Assembly: GCF_029581195.1 (NCBI RefSeq)
Contig: NZ_CP120737.1
Coordinates: forward strand, 6,487,001-6,551,000
Direction: 5' to 3'
Length of the DNA: 64,000 bases
From: Solwaraspora sp. WMMD791
GTDB taxonomy: Bacteria; Actinomycetota; Actinomycetes; Mycobacteriales; Micromonosporaceae
The translations under genes were made by a program, and so were the position numbers. Positions 35,922 to 45,789 of this stretch are shown here, one piece after another. A model generated the notes under the pieces. The model did not search any database. It was given only the letters and a program-made list of their open reading frames with translations, and was not told where the DNA came from. The first letter of the stretch is position 1. Each line of letters opens with the position of its first letter.

Positions 35922-36799
35922 GCAACGATCAGTCCGCGCGCCCGCCGGTGGCCCACCTGGAGGCCGCGTTCGGTGTCGCGTTCGATGTCGACCTGCTGGA
36001 ACGCGCGTTGACCCACCGTTCGTACGCGTACGAGAACGGTGGTCTGCCGACCAACGAGCGGTTGGAGTTCCTCGGCGACTCCGTGCTCGGTGTGGTGATC
36101 ACCTCGGCGTTGTTCCACAACCACCCGGACCTGCCCGAAGGTCAGCTCGCCAAGCTGCGGGCCAGCGTGGTCAACATGCGTGCCCTGGCCGAGGTCGCCC
36201 GCTCGCTCGGCCCGCACGGCCTCGGCCCGTACCTGCTGCTGGGCAAGGGGGAGGAGAGCACCGGCGGCCGGGACAAGGCGAGCATCCTGGCCGACACCCT
36301 GGAGGCGCTGCTCGGTGCGATCTACCTGCAGTACGGCCTGGACACCGCGTCGATCGTGATCCACCGGCTGTTCGACCCGTTGATGGCCGAGTCGGCCCGC
36401 CGGGGTGCCGCCCTGGACTGGAAGACCAGCCTGCAGGAGCTGACCGCGACGCTGGGCCTGGGCGTGCCCGAGTACCGCATCGACGACGCGGGGCCGGACC
36501 ACGCCAAGACCTTCACCGCCTGGGTGATCGTCGCTCAGCAGCGGTACGGCGGAGCCGAGGGCCGCAGCAAGAAGGAGGCCGAGCAGCGGGCCGCCGAAGC
36601 CGCCTGGCGGACCCTGTCCGCGCAGATGGTCGAGGCGCTACCGGTCGAGCCGGTCACGGCGGCCGGAGCCGGCGGGTCGGCTGAGCCAGCTGAGCCGGTG
36701 GAGCCAGTTGGAGCCACCGAGCCAGCTGGAGCCACCGAGCCAGCTGGAGCCACCGAGCCAGGTGGATCTGTTGAGCCCGATGAGGCGCGCGATGCCTGA
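35918..36799 (+). CDS. rnc: Ribonuclease III
   Basis: RNase III, 293 residues, cleaves double-stranded RNA in rRNA and mRNA processing. The catalytic signature [13 protein letters not shown] is near residue 45, [12 protein letters not shown] holds the second acidic cluster, and the double-stranded RNA-binding domain ([16 protein letters not shown] to [14 protein letters not shown]) follows. A C-terminal tail of about 60 residues, rich in Glu/Pro/Ala, contains three near-identical six-residue units (see 36701-36766). Its end overlaps the mutM start by eight bases. Confidence 0.95.
   Translation: MSNDQSARPPVAHLEAAFGVAFDVDLLERALTHRSYAYENGGLPTNERLEFLGDSVLGVVITSALFHNHPDLPEGQLAKLRASVVNMRALAEVARSLGPHGLGPYLLLGKGEESTGGRDKASILADTLEALLGAIYLQYGLDTASIVIHRLFDPLMAESARRGAALDWKTSLQELTATLGLGVPEYRIDDAGPDHAKTFTAWVIVAQQRYGGAEGRSKKEAEQRAAEAAWRTLSAQMVEALPVEPVTAAGAGGSAEPAEPVEPVGATEPAGATEPAGATEPGGSVEPDEARDA
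36701..36766 (+). repeat. 18-bp tandem repeat in the rnc tail
   Basis: Three tandem 18-bp units GAGCCAGCTGGAGCCACC (36701-36718 with one change, 36719-36736, 36737-36754) plus a partial fourth to 36766. They encode the six residues EPAGAT (EPVGAT in the first) repeated in frame at the disordered C-terminus of RNase III. The count probably varies between strains by slippage without breaking the frame. Confidence 0.85.
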
Positions 36800-37688
36800 G
36801 CTGCCCGAGGTCGAGACGGTTCGCCGGGGGCTCGCCGGCTGGATCGTCGGTCGCCGGTTCGCCGCCGTCGATGTCCGGCACCCCCGGGCGGTACGCCGGC
36901 ACCTGCCCGGGCCGGCGCATTTCGCCGCGACCCTGGTCGGCTGCCAGATTCTCGACGTCCGCCGCCGTGGCAAGTACCTGTGGCTGCCGCTGGACTCCGG
37001 CGATGCGGTGGTGGGCCATCTCGGCATGTCCGGGCAGTTGCTGCTACAGCCGGCGGCGGCACCCGACGAGGTGCACCTGCGGGTCCGGTTCGAGTTCGCC
37101 GACGGCGACCCAGAGCTGCGCTTCGTCGACCAACGTACGTTCGGTGGGTTGGCCGTGTCGGCGGGCGGCGCCGACCTGCCGGCGGAGATCGCGCACATCG
37201 CCCGCGATCCGCTCGACCCGGACTTTTCCGATGCTGCCTTCGTCGCGGCCCTGCGCCAGCGTCGGACCGAGATCAAACGGGCGTTGCTGGACCAGTCGTT
37301 GATCTCCGGGATCGGCAACATCTACGCCGACGAGGCGTTGTGGCGGACCAGGCTGCACGGCACCCGGCCGACCGATCGCCTCCCCCCGGCGACGGTCACC
37401 CGGCTGCTGGGTCACGTACGCGACGTGCTGACCGAGGCGATCGTCCAGGGCGGGACGAGTTTCGACGCCCTGTACGTCGACGTCAACGGGCGTAGCGGCT
37501 ACTTCGACCGGGCACTGAACGTGTACGGGCAGCAGGACCGGCCGTGCCGGCGTTGCGGTGCCCTGATCCGCCGCGAGGCGTTCATGAACCGTTCGTCGTT
37601 CAGCTGCCCGCGGTGCCAGCCCCGACCGTGGACCAGGCCGGCGGCAGCAGCCGGTCAGGCGCGTCAGGCCACTGCGCCGAACATCTGA
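36792..37688 (+). CDS. mutM: Formamidopyrimidine-DNA glycosylase
   Basis: MutM/Fpg, 298 residues, removes oxidised purines such as 8-oxoguanine. [13 protein letters not shown] places the catalytic proline right after the start Met. [11 protein letters not shown], the helix [14 protein letters not shown] (H2TH) and the C-terminal zinc finger ([13 protein letters not shown] to FSCPRC) are all present. The ATG at 36792 is fixed by the need for Pro at position 2. The tail overlaps the convergent CAP-protein gene by 25 bases. Confidence 0.96.
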   Translation: MPELPEVETVRRGLAGWIVGRRFAAVDVRHPRAVRRHLPGPAHFAATLVGCQILDVRRRGKYLWLPLDSGDAVVGHLGMSGQLLLQPAAAPDEVHLRVRFEFADGDPELRFVDQRTFGGLAVSAGGADLPAEIAHIARDPLDPDFSDAAFVAALRQRRTEIKRALLDQSLISGIGNIYADEALWRTRLHGTRPTDRLPPATVTRLLGHVRDVLTEAIVQGGTSFDALYVDVNGRSGYFDRALNVYGQQDRPCRRCGALIRREAFMNRSSFSCPRCQPRPWTRPAAAAGQARQATAPNI

Positions 37689-39115
37689 GTCCAGTAGAGG
37701 GTGCCGTTCGCCGAGGTAGCGGTACCCACCCCCATCGCGACCGCGTCGCAGTTGAGGATGTTGGCCCGGTGTCCGGGACTGTTCATCCAGCCGTCCATCA
37801 CCGCTTCCGCCGTCGGGTAACCGGCCGCGACGTTCTCCCCGATCGCGTGCTCGTAGTCGGCGCGCTCGGCACGTTCCCATGGTGAACTGCCGTCGCTGCC
37901 CTCGTGGGACATGTTGTCGGTGGCGGCCTGATCCTCGCTGTGCAACCGGGACGCTTCGGACAACCGGGTGTTGATGGTGACCGGTCCGCAGCCGTTCGCT
38001 CCGCGTTCCTGGTTGACGATCGCCAGGACCTGCTGTTCCAGGTTTCCGCCGCCGCCGGTGGCCGATGACGGCGGCGCTGCGCTGGTCCGGGCCGGTGTGG
38101 CAGGGGTGGTCCGGGTCGGTGCGGGCGCCGCCGGCTCCGTGGTGCGTACCGGATCGGGGGCGGGCGGCGGCGCGGCGGAGGAGGGCTGCGCGCTGGTGGG
38201 GGTCGGGGCCGGGCCGAGTTCGGCCCGGGCTTCGGGGTCGCCGATCTGCGGTTCGGCCGTGGCAGCGGTGGTGTCCAGCGGCGGGTCGGTGACGGTGGCG
38301 CCGCCCGAGGCCGCGACCCCGCCCCCGCCGGTCCCTGAGCCGGTGTCGGCGGTGAACCCGCCGCGCAGCAGCGCCGCTCCGCCGCCGATCGCGACCAGCA
38401 GGACCGCGACGAGGGCGGCCAGGGCGACCGGTCCGGGGACACCACGCCGCCGTCGGCCGCTGTCCGGTCCGTCCGCGTCGTCGACATCATCGGTACGCCG
38501 TCCCCGGCGCCGGCTCGCCCGGTGCACGACGGTGTCGTCGTCGGCCCGGCCGTCGTGCTGTCCGTCGTCGCCGTCGAGCCACCCGCTGGCGTCGTGGGCG
38601 CCGGTGTGGTCCTGGTCGTGACCGCTGTGGTCGAGGCGGTGTCCGCCGTTGTCGAGCTGGTATCCGGCGGTCGCGTCGAGGCCGTAGTGGTCGCTGCCGG
38701 TGTGGTCGTATCCGCCGGGTTGGTCGTATCCGTAACCGCCGGTGGCGTCCACGTCGTAGCTGGCGGTGGGCAGCGGGGCGTACCCGTCGTGGCCGTAGCC
38801 CGTCTGGCCGTAACCGTCGTACCCGGCCAGCTCGTACCCGGCCTGGTCGTACCCCGCCTGGTCGTACCCCGCCTGGTCGCGACCGGCCAGCTCGTACCCG
38901 GCCTGGTCGTACCCCGCCGGCTGGTGTCCGGCCTGGCCGTGATCGTGGTGGTGACCGGGCCCAGGCTGCCAGCCGGGGTCGAGATGGTCGCGCCAGGAGG
39001 CCTGCCCGAGCCGGTCGTCGTCCCAGGCGGGGTCAGGGTGCCCGGAAAGGCCAGCGGCGGGCGGCACAGGCCCGTCCGGTTGGTAGCCATCGACCGGATC
39101 GTTGCGCCGGTACAA
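37664..39115 (-). CDS. Membrane-anchored CAP-domain protein with Gly/Tyr-rich repeats
   Basis: A 483-residue protein. Residues 1-215 are low-complexity and rich in Gly, Tyr, His, Asp and Gln, with repeated [12 protein letters not shown] units. A single helix ([20 protein letters not shown]) near 230 gives an N-in topology. A Pro/Thr/Ala-rich linker follows, then a C-terminal CAP (SCP/PR-1) domain from [20 protein letters not shown] to [18 protein letters not shown] proteins act outside the cell; the bacterial role is unclear. The first ATG is used. Confidence 0.85.
   Translation of the reverse strand: MYRRNDPVDGYQPDGPVPPAAGLSGHPDPAWDDDRLGQASWRDHLDPGWQPGPGHHHDHGQAGHQPAGYDQAGYELAGRDQAGYDQAGYDQAGYELAGYDGYGQTGYGHDGYAPLPTASYDVDATGGYGYDQPGGYDHTGSDHYGLDATAGYQLDNGGHRLDHSGHDQDHTGAHDASGWLDGDDGQHDGRADDDTVVHRASRRRGRRTDDVDDADGPDSGRRRRGVPGPVALAALVAVLLVAIGGGAALLRGGFTADTGSGTGGGGVAASGGATVTDPPLDTTAATAEPQIGDPEARAELGPAPTPTSAQPSSAAPPPAPDPVRTTEPAAPAPTRTTPATPARTSAAPPSSATGGGGNLEQQVLAIVNQERGANGCGPVTINTRLSEASRLHSEDQAATDNMSHEGSDGSSPWERAERADYEHAIGENVAAGYPTAEAVMDGWMNSPGHRANILNCDAVAMGVGTATSANGTLYWTQMFGAVA
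38821..38920. repeat. Repeats coding for AGYDQ units in the CAP protein
   Basis: A segment of about 37 bases (around 38823-38859) recurs 60 bases later (38883-38919) almost without change, and between them 15-bp GTCGTACCCCGCCTG units are tandem. They encode the Tyr/Gly repeats in the cytoplasmic part of the CAP protein. Confidence 0.75.
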
Positions 39116-39542
39116 CGTACGTTCCTCCGCGTGGTGAGGGTGATCGGCGGCGCGGGCCGGAGTCGCCCGGGGCGCATGGGCCGGGATGCGACGCTACGGA
39201 CCGATAGGGACGATCGGCAACGGTGCTAAGGGAAACCGGCGATCCCGCTAAGGAAGAGATAAGGCGGGCAGGTCGTCACCCGGAGCCGCCCGTACGGAGG
39301 GTGAGGCTGGTGTGACCTGTGCCGCAAAACCGCCGCCCTTCGTACCTTTTGGGCGATAGATTCGGTAGATGATGTGGTGATCCTCGTCTGGTGGAACTTG
39401 ACGAAGCGATGACTTCGGCGGAACATAGGGGTGTCGCCAGTCGCGCCCAGTCGTGCCCTCGCATGCCCGAGGGTTGACAGTCGCGAGGATTCACGGGCGC
39501 GCGTTGGCCGGCCTTTCCGGCAGCGCATTACAAGGAGACGAA
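39116..39542. other. Intergenic region before the coiled-coil protein
   Basis: About 430 bases without a gene, containing the divergent promoters. A TTGACA (39474-39479) is present but no fitting -10 follows at the usual spacing. The stretch 39330-39430 is relatively AT-rich (TACCTTTTGGGCGATAG), which fits a promoter region. No repeat or RNA structure was recognised. Confidence 0.4.
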
Positions 39543-39737
39543 ATGGCGAAGGCCCTCTACGGCCACGTTGGTGCGGCACCCGACCGGCGCCTGCTCGACG
39601 AGGTCACCAGATTGCGTGCCAGGGTACAGGCACTGGAGTTCGAGATCACCCGGCTGCGGGCCGAGAACGACCGGCTCGCTGCGGCGGTCGCCGAATCCGA
39701 CGACCTGCTGCGGCTTGCGGAGCCCGCACTCACCTGA
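39543..39737 (+). CDS. Conserved small coiled-coil protein
   Basis: A 64-residue protein, MAKALYGHVGAAPDRRLLDE, then a Leu/Arg/Glu coiled coil (VQALEFEITRLRAENDRLAA) and a short tail ending EPALT. Similar small proteins are found widely in actinomycetes, as I recall, but the function is unknown. The ATG is preceded by AAGGAGA. It lies upstream of smc on the same strand. Confidence 0.8.
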   Translation: MAKALYGHVGAAPDRRLLDEVTRLRARVQALEFEITRLRAENDRLAAAVAESDDLLRLAEPALT

Positions 39738-40017
39738 TCCCGACGGGCGCCGGTGACGGCCGGCGCCCACCGCCAGTGCCCGGACCGACGATCGAAGGCA
39801 CCACACCGCGCGCCGACACATCAGTGGCGGCGCGCAGCTTTTTGTCCCGGGTCGCCTCCCGGCTCCGGGTCGTCCCGCCGGCCCCGGCTCGCCGACACCC
39901 TACGTATCCGCTGGCAGGAGCGGCGACAGGTTAGCCTGTGCGGTACTGACCAGGACTGACGGCCGACTGACCAGGACTGACGGCCGCCCGGCGACCCGTC
40001 GGACGAGGAATCGGACC

Positions 40018-43000
40018 GTGCATCTCAAGAGCCTGACGGTGAAGGGCTTCAAGTCCTTCGCCTCCGCCACCACCCTGAAGCTGGAACCCGGGATCACCTG
40101 CGTGGTCGGTCCCAACGGTTCCGGCAAGTCCAACGTCGTCGACGCCATCGCCTGGGTCCTCGGCGAGCAGGGTGCCAAGGCGCTGCGCGGCGGCAAGATG
40201 GAGGACGTCATCTTCGCCGGAACCGCCGGTCGGGCACCGTTGGGCCGGGCCGAGGTGACCCTGACCATCGACAACACCGACGGGGCGTTGCCGATCGAGT
40301 ACACCGAGGTGTCGATCACCCGCCGGATGTTCCGCTCCGGTGAGAGCGAGTACGAGATCAACGGCAACTCCTGCCGGCTGCTCGACATCCAGGAGCTGCT
40401 GTCCGACTCGGGTATCGGCCGCGAGATGCACGTCATCGTCGGCCAGGGGCAGCTCGACGCCGTACTGCACGCCAAACCGGAGGACCGGCGGGCCTTCATC
40501 GAGGAGGCGGCCGGCGTACTCAAGCATCGCAAGCGCAAGGAAAAGGCGCTGCGCAAGCTCACCGCGATGCAGACCAACCTGGACCGGCTGACCGACCTGA
40601 CCGCGGAGCTGCGCCGCCAGCTCAAACCACTGGGCCGCCAGGCCGAGGTGGCGCGGCGGGCCGCCGGTATCCAGGCCGACCTGCGCGACGCCCGGCTGCG
40701 GCTGCTCGCCGACGACCTCACCACCCTACGGACCACTCTGGACAAGGAGATCGCCGACGAGACGGCGCTGCGGCAGCGGCGTGCCGAGGTGGAGACCGAG
40801 CACGCCGAGGTGCAGAGCCGGCTCGCCGAACTGGAGGCCGCGCTCGCCGAGGACGCGCCGCTGCTCGCCGCCGCCCAGGACACCTGGTACAAGCTCGCCG
40901 CCCTGCAGGAACGGTTCCGCTCCACCGAGCAGTTGGCCGGCGAGCGGCTGCGCCACCTGTCGGTGCTGCCCGACGACGAACGACCCGGCCGGGACCCGGA
41001 CCAGCTCACCGCCGAGGCGGAACGGATCCGTGAGCAGGAGGAGGAACTGCGGGCCGCGCTCACCGAGGACCAGATCCGGCTCGCCGAGGCGGTGGAGGGC
41101 CGCCAGCAGCTCGAAGCCCAGCTGGCGCAGGCCGAACGGGCGCTGGTCGCGGCGGCCAAGGCGATCGCCGACCGGCGGGAGGGCCTGGCCCGGCTGACCG
41201 GCCAGGTCAACTCCGCACGGGCCCGCACCTCCAGCTCCGCCGAGGAGATCGCCCGGCTCACCGCCGCGCACGCCGACGCCCAGCTGCGGGCCGACCACGC
41301 CCAGCAGGAGCTGGACCTCGCCGCCGAGTCGTCCACCGAGGCCGACCGGGACAACGCCGATCTCGACGCCCGGCACGCCGAGGCGGTCGCCGCGCACGAC
41401 GCCGCCGCCGCGCAGGTCCGCGAACTCTCCGACGCCGAGCGGCGGGCCGAGAAGGAAGCGGCCACCTGGAAGGCCCGCGAGGACGCCCTGGCGATGGGGC
41501 TGCGTCGGGCCGACGGCGCCGGTGAGCTGCTGGCCCGCGCCGACCAGGTACCCGGTCTGCTGGGCAGCCTGGCCAGCATGTTGACGGTCGCCCCCGGCCA
41601 CGAGGCGGCGCTGGCGGCGGCGCTCGGCGCACTGGCCGACGCGGTCGCGGTCACCGGCGTCGACGAGGCCGCCGAGGCGATGCGGCTGCTGAAGATCCAG
41701 GACTCGGGCCGGGCCGCCCTGGTCGTGGCCGGCGCGGCCGGGCCCGGCATGATCGGCTCGGCCGACGCGCTGCGGCCGGCGCTGCCGGCCGGCGCGACCT
41801 GGGCCCCCGACGTGATCACCTGCACCGAGCAGCTGCGGCCGGCCCTGCACTGGGCGCTGCGCGACGTGATCCTGGTCGCCGACCTGGCCGCCGCCACCCG
41901 GGCCGTCGCCGACCATCCGCAGCTGCGGGCGGTCACCCCCGACGGCGACATCGTGGGGGCGTACAGCGCCGCCGGTGGCTCCGCCAAGGCACCGAGCTTC
42001 ATCGAGGTGCAGGCGGCGGTCGAAGAGGCCCGCACCAACCGGCTGACCGCCGAGGCGGCCGCCACCGAGCTCAGCGCGCAGCTGGCCGAGGCACGCCAGC
42101 GCGCGGCGGAGTGCAAGGAACAGGTCGCCGAGGCCGCCGCCGCCCGCCGGCAGGCCGAAGGCCAACGCAACGCCGCCGCCCGCAGGCTGGCCGAACTCGG
42201 CGCCGCCGCCCGGTCGGCGCACGCCGAGGCGCAGCGCCTGGCCGCGTCGCGGGACAAGGCCACCGAGGCCCGGGAACGGGACCTGGCCACCTTGGCGGAG
42301 CTGGAGGAGCGGCTGGAGCTGGCCGAAGCGACACCGATCGACGAGGATCCGTCGACAGCGGAGCGTGACGAACTCGCCGCGATGCTGCCCGGTGCCCGGC
42401 AGAACGAGATGGAGGTACGGCTCGCCGTCCGTACCGCCGAGGAGCGGGTCTCGTCGATCGCCGGCCGGGCCGACTCGCTGCTGCGGCAGGCGGCGGCCGA
42501 ACGGGCCGCGCGGGAACGGGCCGCCGCACGCAGGGCCGCCCGTGCCCGGGGTGCGCAGATCGCCCGGGCGGTCACCGCCGGTGCCCGGTTCGCGCTCGGC
42601 CGGCTGGCCGACTCGCTGGTCGAGGCGGCCCGCACCCGCGACGAGATCGCCGGCGCGCGGGCCGCGCGGGAAGCCGAGCTGCAGGAGGTACGCGGCGCGG
42701 CGAAACGCCTCGGGGCCGAGTTGGAGCGGCTGACCAGCGCGGTGCACCGCGACGAGGTGGCCCGCGCGGAGCAACGGCTGCGGATCGAGCAGCTGGAAGC
42801 CAAGGCGGCCGAGGACTTCTCCCTGGACGTGGAGACGCTGCTGGCCGAGTACGGTCCGCATCAGCCGGTGCCGCCGACGCAGGCCCAGGTGGCGGCGGCC
42901 GCCGCCGACGGCAGACCGGAGCCTGTCCCGGTGCCGTTCGACCGGGCCACCCAGGAGAAGCGCTCGGCCAAGGCCGAGCGGGAACTGGCCCTGCTCGGCA

Positions 43001-43713
43001 AGGTCAACCCGCTGGCGCTGGAGGAGTTCGCCGCGCTGGAGGAGCGCTACAAGTTCCTGTCCGACCAGCTGGAGGACCTCAAGGCGACCCGCAAGGACCT
43101 GCTCACCGTGGTCTCGGACGTGGACGCCCGGATCCTGGAGGTCTTCGCCAGCGCGTACGCCGACACCGCCCGCGAGTTCGAGCAGGTGTTCACGGTGCTG
43201 TTCCCCGGCGGGGAGGGTCGGCTGGTGCTCACCGACCCCGACGACCTGCTGACCACCGGGGTGGAGGTGGAGGCACGGCCACCCGGGAAGAAGATCAAGC
43301 GGCTGTCGCTGCTGTCCGGCGGGGAACGCTCGCTGACCGCGGTCGCGATGCTGGTGGCCATCTTCCGGGCCCGGCCGAGCCCGTTCTACATCATGGACGA
43401 GGTCGAAGCGGCCCTGGACGACGTCAACCTCGGCCGGCTGATCACCCTGATGGCGCAGCTGCGCGACCGCAGCCAGCTGATCATCATCACCCACCAGAAG
43501 CGCACCATGGAGGTGGCGGACGCGTTGTACGGCGTCACCATGCGCAACGGGGTGACCCAGGTGATCAGCCAGCGGCTGAAGTCCGCCGACGAGTCCCGGC
43601 CCGCCCCGACCCAGGCAGGCCAAGCGACGCAGGTCGGCACCCCGGTCGAGGACGACAGCGCCCCGGTGGAGGTCAGCGCCCCGGTGGAGGTCAGCGCGGC
43701 GGCGGATCAGTGA
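40018..43713 (+). CDS. smc: Chromosome segregation protein SMC
   Basis: SMC, 1231 residues, the ATPase of the bacterial condensin that organises and segregates the chromosome. Walker A GPNGSGKSN is at residues 31-39, the hinge lies around LLGSLASMLTVAPGHEAALA in the middle, with coiled coils on both sides. The signature LSGGERSLTAVAML (near 1099) and Walker B FYIMDEVEAALDD (near 1122) close the head. GTG start. The C-terminus ends with repeated APVEVS units, beyond the usual end. It is convergent with and overlaps the PhoD-type gene by 23 bases. ScpA/ScpB are not in the window. Confidence 0.97.
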   Translation: MHLKSLTVKGFKSFASATTLKLEPGITCVVGPNGSGKSNVVDAIAWVLGEQGAKALRGGKMEDVIFAGTAGRAPLGRAEVTLTIDNTDGALPIEYTEVSITRRMFRSGESEYEINGNSCRLLDIQELLSDSGIGREMHVIVGQGQLDAVLHAKPEDRRAFIEEAAGVLKHRKRKEKALRKLTAMQTNLDRLTDLTAELRRQLKPLGRQAEVARRAAGIQADLRDARLRLLADDLTTLRTTLDKEIADETALRQRRAEVETEHAEVQSRLAELEAALAEDAPLLAAAQDTWYKLAALQERFRSTEQLAGERLRHLSVLPDDERPGRDPDQLTAEAERIREQEEELRAALTEDQIRLAEAVEGRQQLEAQLAQAERALVAAAKAIADRREGLARLTGQVNSARARTSSSAEEIARLTAAHADAQLRADHAQQELDLAAESSTEADRDNADLDARHAEAVAAHDAAAAQVRELSDAERRAEKEAATWKAREDALAMGLRRADGAGELLARADQVPGLLGSLASMLTVAPGHEAALAAALGALADAVAVTGVDEAAEAMRLLKIQDSGRAALVVAGAAGPGMIGSADALRPALPAGATWAPDVITCTEQLRPALHWALRDVILVADLAAATRAVADHPQLRAVTPDGDIVGAYSAAGGSAKAPSFIEVQAAVEEARTNRLTAEAAATELSAQLAEARQRAAECKEQVAEAAAARRQAEGQRNAAARRLAELGAAARSAHAEAQRLAASRDKATEARERDLATLAELEERLELAEATPIDEDPSTAERDELAAMLPGARQNEMEVRLAVRTAEERVSSIAGRADSLLRQAAAERAARERAAARRAARARGAQIARAVTAGARFALGRLADSLVEAARTRDEIAGARAAREAELQEVRGAAKRLGAELERLTSAVHRDEVARAEQRLRIEQLEAKAAEDFSLDVETLLAEYGPHQPVPPTQAQVAAAAADGRPEPVPVPFDRATQEKRSAKAERELALLGKVNPLALEEFAALEERYKFLSDQLEDLKATRKDLLTVVSDVDARILEVFASAYADTAREFEQVFTVLFPGGEGRLVLTDPDDLLTTGVEVEARPPGKKIKRLSLLSGGERSLTAVAMLVAIFRARPSPFYIMDEVEAALDDVNLGRLITLMAQLRDRSQLIIITHQKRTMEVADALYGVTMRNGVTQVISQRLKSADESRPAPTQAGQATQVGTPVEDDSAPVEVSAPVEVSAAADQ

Positions 43714-45508
43714 GCCGCCGTCGCGCCACCGTCCGCAGCTGACCGTCCTTGCCAGTGCCTTCGAGGAGCACCTCGGCGGCGGGGCCGTCGTGCACCAGGG
43801 TGCTCACCGCGTTACCGAAGTACGGCCCGTCGAGTTTGCGCCACCGCAGCGACGGCGCGGGCAGCCCGGCGGCGCGCGCCAACGCGCGTACCGCCGTCGC
43901 CGGACCCCGCCACCAGCCCAGCCGCATCAGCGGACGCATCGCCGCCGGTACCTGGTTGTGGATCGGCGAACAGGTCAGCTGGTGCACCGGGGTGTGCACC
44001 TCGCCGGGAAGCGCCGCGCGGGCCACGTACGAGTGGTGCACGTCACCGGAGAGCACGCTGATCGACGCCGGTGGCGGGTACGCCGGCCCGGCACCCACCC
44101 GGGCCGGCGGTGTGGCACCGGCACCAGCACCGGCTTCGGCGGTCTGGCGTTGCCCGGAGCCGACCCGGGCGAACAGTTGGCCGAGGGCGTCGAAGGAGCG
44201 CTGGAAGGCGGCCCAGTGCTCCAGATCCACGCTCTGGCGCAGCCACTCGGCGACCGTCGCCACCGTGCGACGCGGTGAGTCGGCGAGCTTCTCGTTCCAG
44301 GCTTCGAGGTGGTGGATGCCGTGCGGCATCAGCCACGGCAGGGACGAGCCGACGACCAGGTGGTCGTAGTCGCCGTGCACCTGGTCGGTGAACCACGCCC
44401 ACTCGCCGGCCGGCAGCATGCTGCGGGCCCCGGGCCGCAGCACCCGGCTGCACCGGTTGTCGAGCACGACCACCCGGGTCCGGCCGAGGTCCAGCGCGTA
44501 GCTCCACTGGTACTGCACCTGGGACCACTGGCGCTGGTCGTGTGCCACGTCGGCCTCGGCGTCCACCCGCGTGCCGAACTCCCGCAGCACCTCGGTGGCG
44601 TCCTCGACGCCGGTGACCGCCCGGTAGACCGGATCGGCGGCGATCTCGTCCGGGCTCAGGTTGCCAAGGTGCTGGTACACCCAGTATGAGGCGAGCCCGC
44701 TGCTGATCCGTTCGGCCCACCAGGCCTCTCCGCGCATCTCGGCCCGCCACGCGGCCGAGGTGTTCCAGTCGTCGATCACCTCGTGGTCGTCGAAGATCAT
44801 CACACTCGGTACGGTCGACAGCAGCCAGCGGATCTCCGGATCCCGCCACGACTCCAGGTACAACCGGGTGTACTCGGGGAAGCTCACCACCTGGTCGTCC
44901 GGCGCACCGGGCGGCAGCCCCCGGTGTCGGCGACGGTGGCGCAGGAACCGTCGGATCACCGGCGAGGTCTCGTCGGCGTACACCTGGTCGCCGAGCAGCA
45001 TCAGCAGGTCCGGCCAGGCGTCGTCGGCCGGGTCCAGCTCCATCAACCGGCGGGCGTAGGAGTCCAGCGCGTCCGGTGGCAGCCGGCGTGCGGTGGAATG
45101 CTGGGTGGTCTCCCGGCAGGAACCGAAGAGCAACCGCACCTGCTGGTCTGCGTCGTCGGCCCGGCGGGTCCGGATCACGCTCGCCGGGTACCGCTGGTCC
45201 GGCTCCGGCCAGACCTGCCGGTCGTCCAGCAGGACCTGGTAGCGGGTGCTGGTCCCGGGCGGCAGCCCGTCGACGACGACCAGCGCGTAGTGGTGCCCGA
45301 ACGCGCTGAACGTGGCCGCGGCACCACCCGCCGGGCCGTCCGTGACCACCCGTACGGTGGTCGGAGCGCTGGTCTCCACCCAGATCGTCGCCCGGTCGGC
45401 GACCACCCGCCGCAGCAGCGGGCCGACCAGCAGTTGGGGTGGCCCGGCGGTGTGGTCGTCGGGCACCGGCCGGTCGGCCTGGGCCGGGCCGGGGACGGCC
45501 CCGGTCAC
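43691..45508 (-). CDS. PhoD-type alkaline phosphatase / metallophosphatase
   Basis: A 605-residue PhoD-family metallophosphatase. An N-terminal Ig-like domain (LLVGPLLRRVVADRATIWVE) is followed by the phosphatase with LLFGSCRET, LLMLLGDQVYADE, SVMIFDDHEVIDDWN and VVVLDNRC, then SVLSGDVHHSYV. No signal peptide is seen in this frame. The frame stays open to 45997 without a good start. I chose the GTG at 45508 because it overlaps the stop of a small upstream frame (GTGA), allowing coupled translation; a GTG at 45466 is the alternative. Activity on phosphodiesters or monoesters is likely but not certain. Confidence 0.85.
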   Translation of the reverse strand: MTGAVPGPAQADRPVPDDHTAGPPQLLVGPLLRRVVADRATIWVETSAPTTVRVVTDGPAGGAAATFSAFGHHYALVVVDGLPPGTSTRYQVLLDDRQVWPEPDQRYPASVIRTRRADDADQQVRLLFGSCRETTQHSTARRLPPDALDSYARRLMELDPADDAWPDLLMLLGDQVYADETSPVIRRFLRHRRRHRGLPPGAPDDQVVSFPEYTRLYLESWRDPEIRWLLSTVPSVMIFDDHEVIDDWNTSAAWRAEMRGEAWWAERISSGLASYWVYQHLGNLSPDEIAADPVYRAVTGVEDATEVLREFGTRVDAEADVAHDQRQWSQVQYQWSYALDLGRTRVVVLDNRCSRVLRPGARSMLPAGEWAWFTDQVHGDYDHLVVGSSLPWLMPHGIHHLEAWNEKLADSPRRTVATVAEWLRQSVDLEHWAAFQRSFDALGQLFARVGSGQRQTAEAGAGAGATPPARVGAGPAYPPPASISVLSGDVHHSYVARAALPGEVHTPVHQLTCSPIHNQVPAAMRPLMRLGWWRGPATAVRALARAAGLPAPSLRWRKLDGPYFGNAVSTLVHDGPAAEVLLEGTGKDGQLRTVARRRLTDPPPR

Positions 45509-45618
45509 CGCAACGGCCGCAGGGTCGCCGTCGGCACGGGCCGCGAGGTCGCCGTCGGCACGGGCCGCAGGGCCGCCGTGGGCGTGGCGGACGCCGCGCC
45601 GGTGGTACGTCGGAACAT
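45505..45618 (-). CDS. 37-codon leader frame before the PhoD-type gene
   Basis: A short frame begins ATG with GAAAGG seven bases upstream, a better start than any in the phosphatase frame. It encodes MFRRTTGAASATPTAALRPV and continues with a second RPVPTAT unit. It ends with TGA overlapping the phosphatase GTG by four bases. It may be a leader peptide that feeds ribosomes into the phosphatase, or the true N-terminus separated by a frameshift. The repeat inside it has a 24-bp period. Confidence 0.45.
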   Translation of the reverse strand: MFRRTTGAASATPTAALRPVPTATSRPVPTATLRPLR

Positions 45619-45789
45619 GGTCGACCTTTCGCGAGCCCGGGTGATCGGTCCCTTTGTACCCGCGACCTGGCCCGGGTACCCAGGCCCGCGACCGTACGAT
45701 CTGCCGGCGACACTGTAAACCGTGGGCGTCGGGGCCCAATTGGGTACGGTGGGCGGGACGCGCCGACAGCCATCTGTCAGGATTTCCGC

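Noticed and set aside
39900-42803. A 967-codon open frame antisense to smc
   Set aside because: High GC leaves antisense frames open. It has a biased Ser/Arg/Ala composition and no domain, while smc on the other strand has full motifs.
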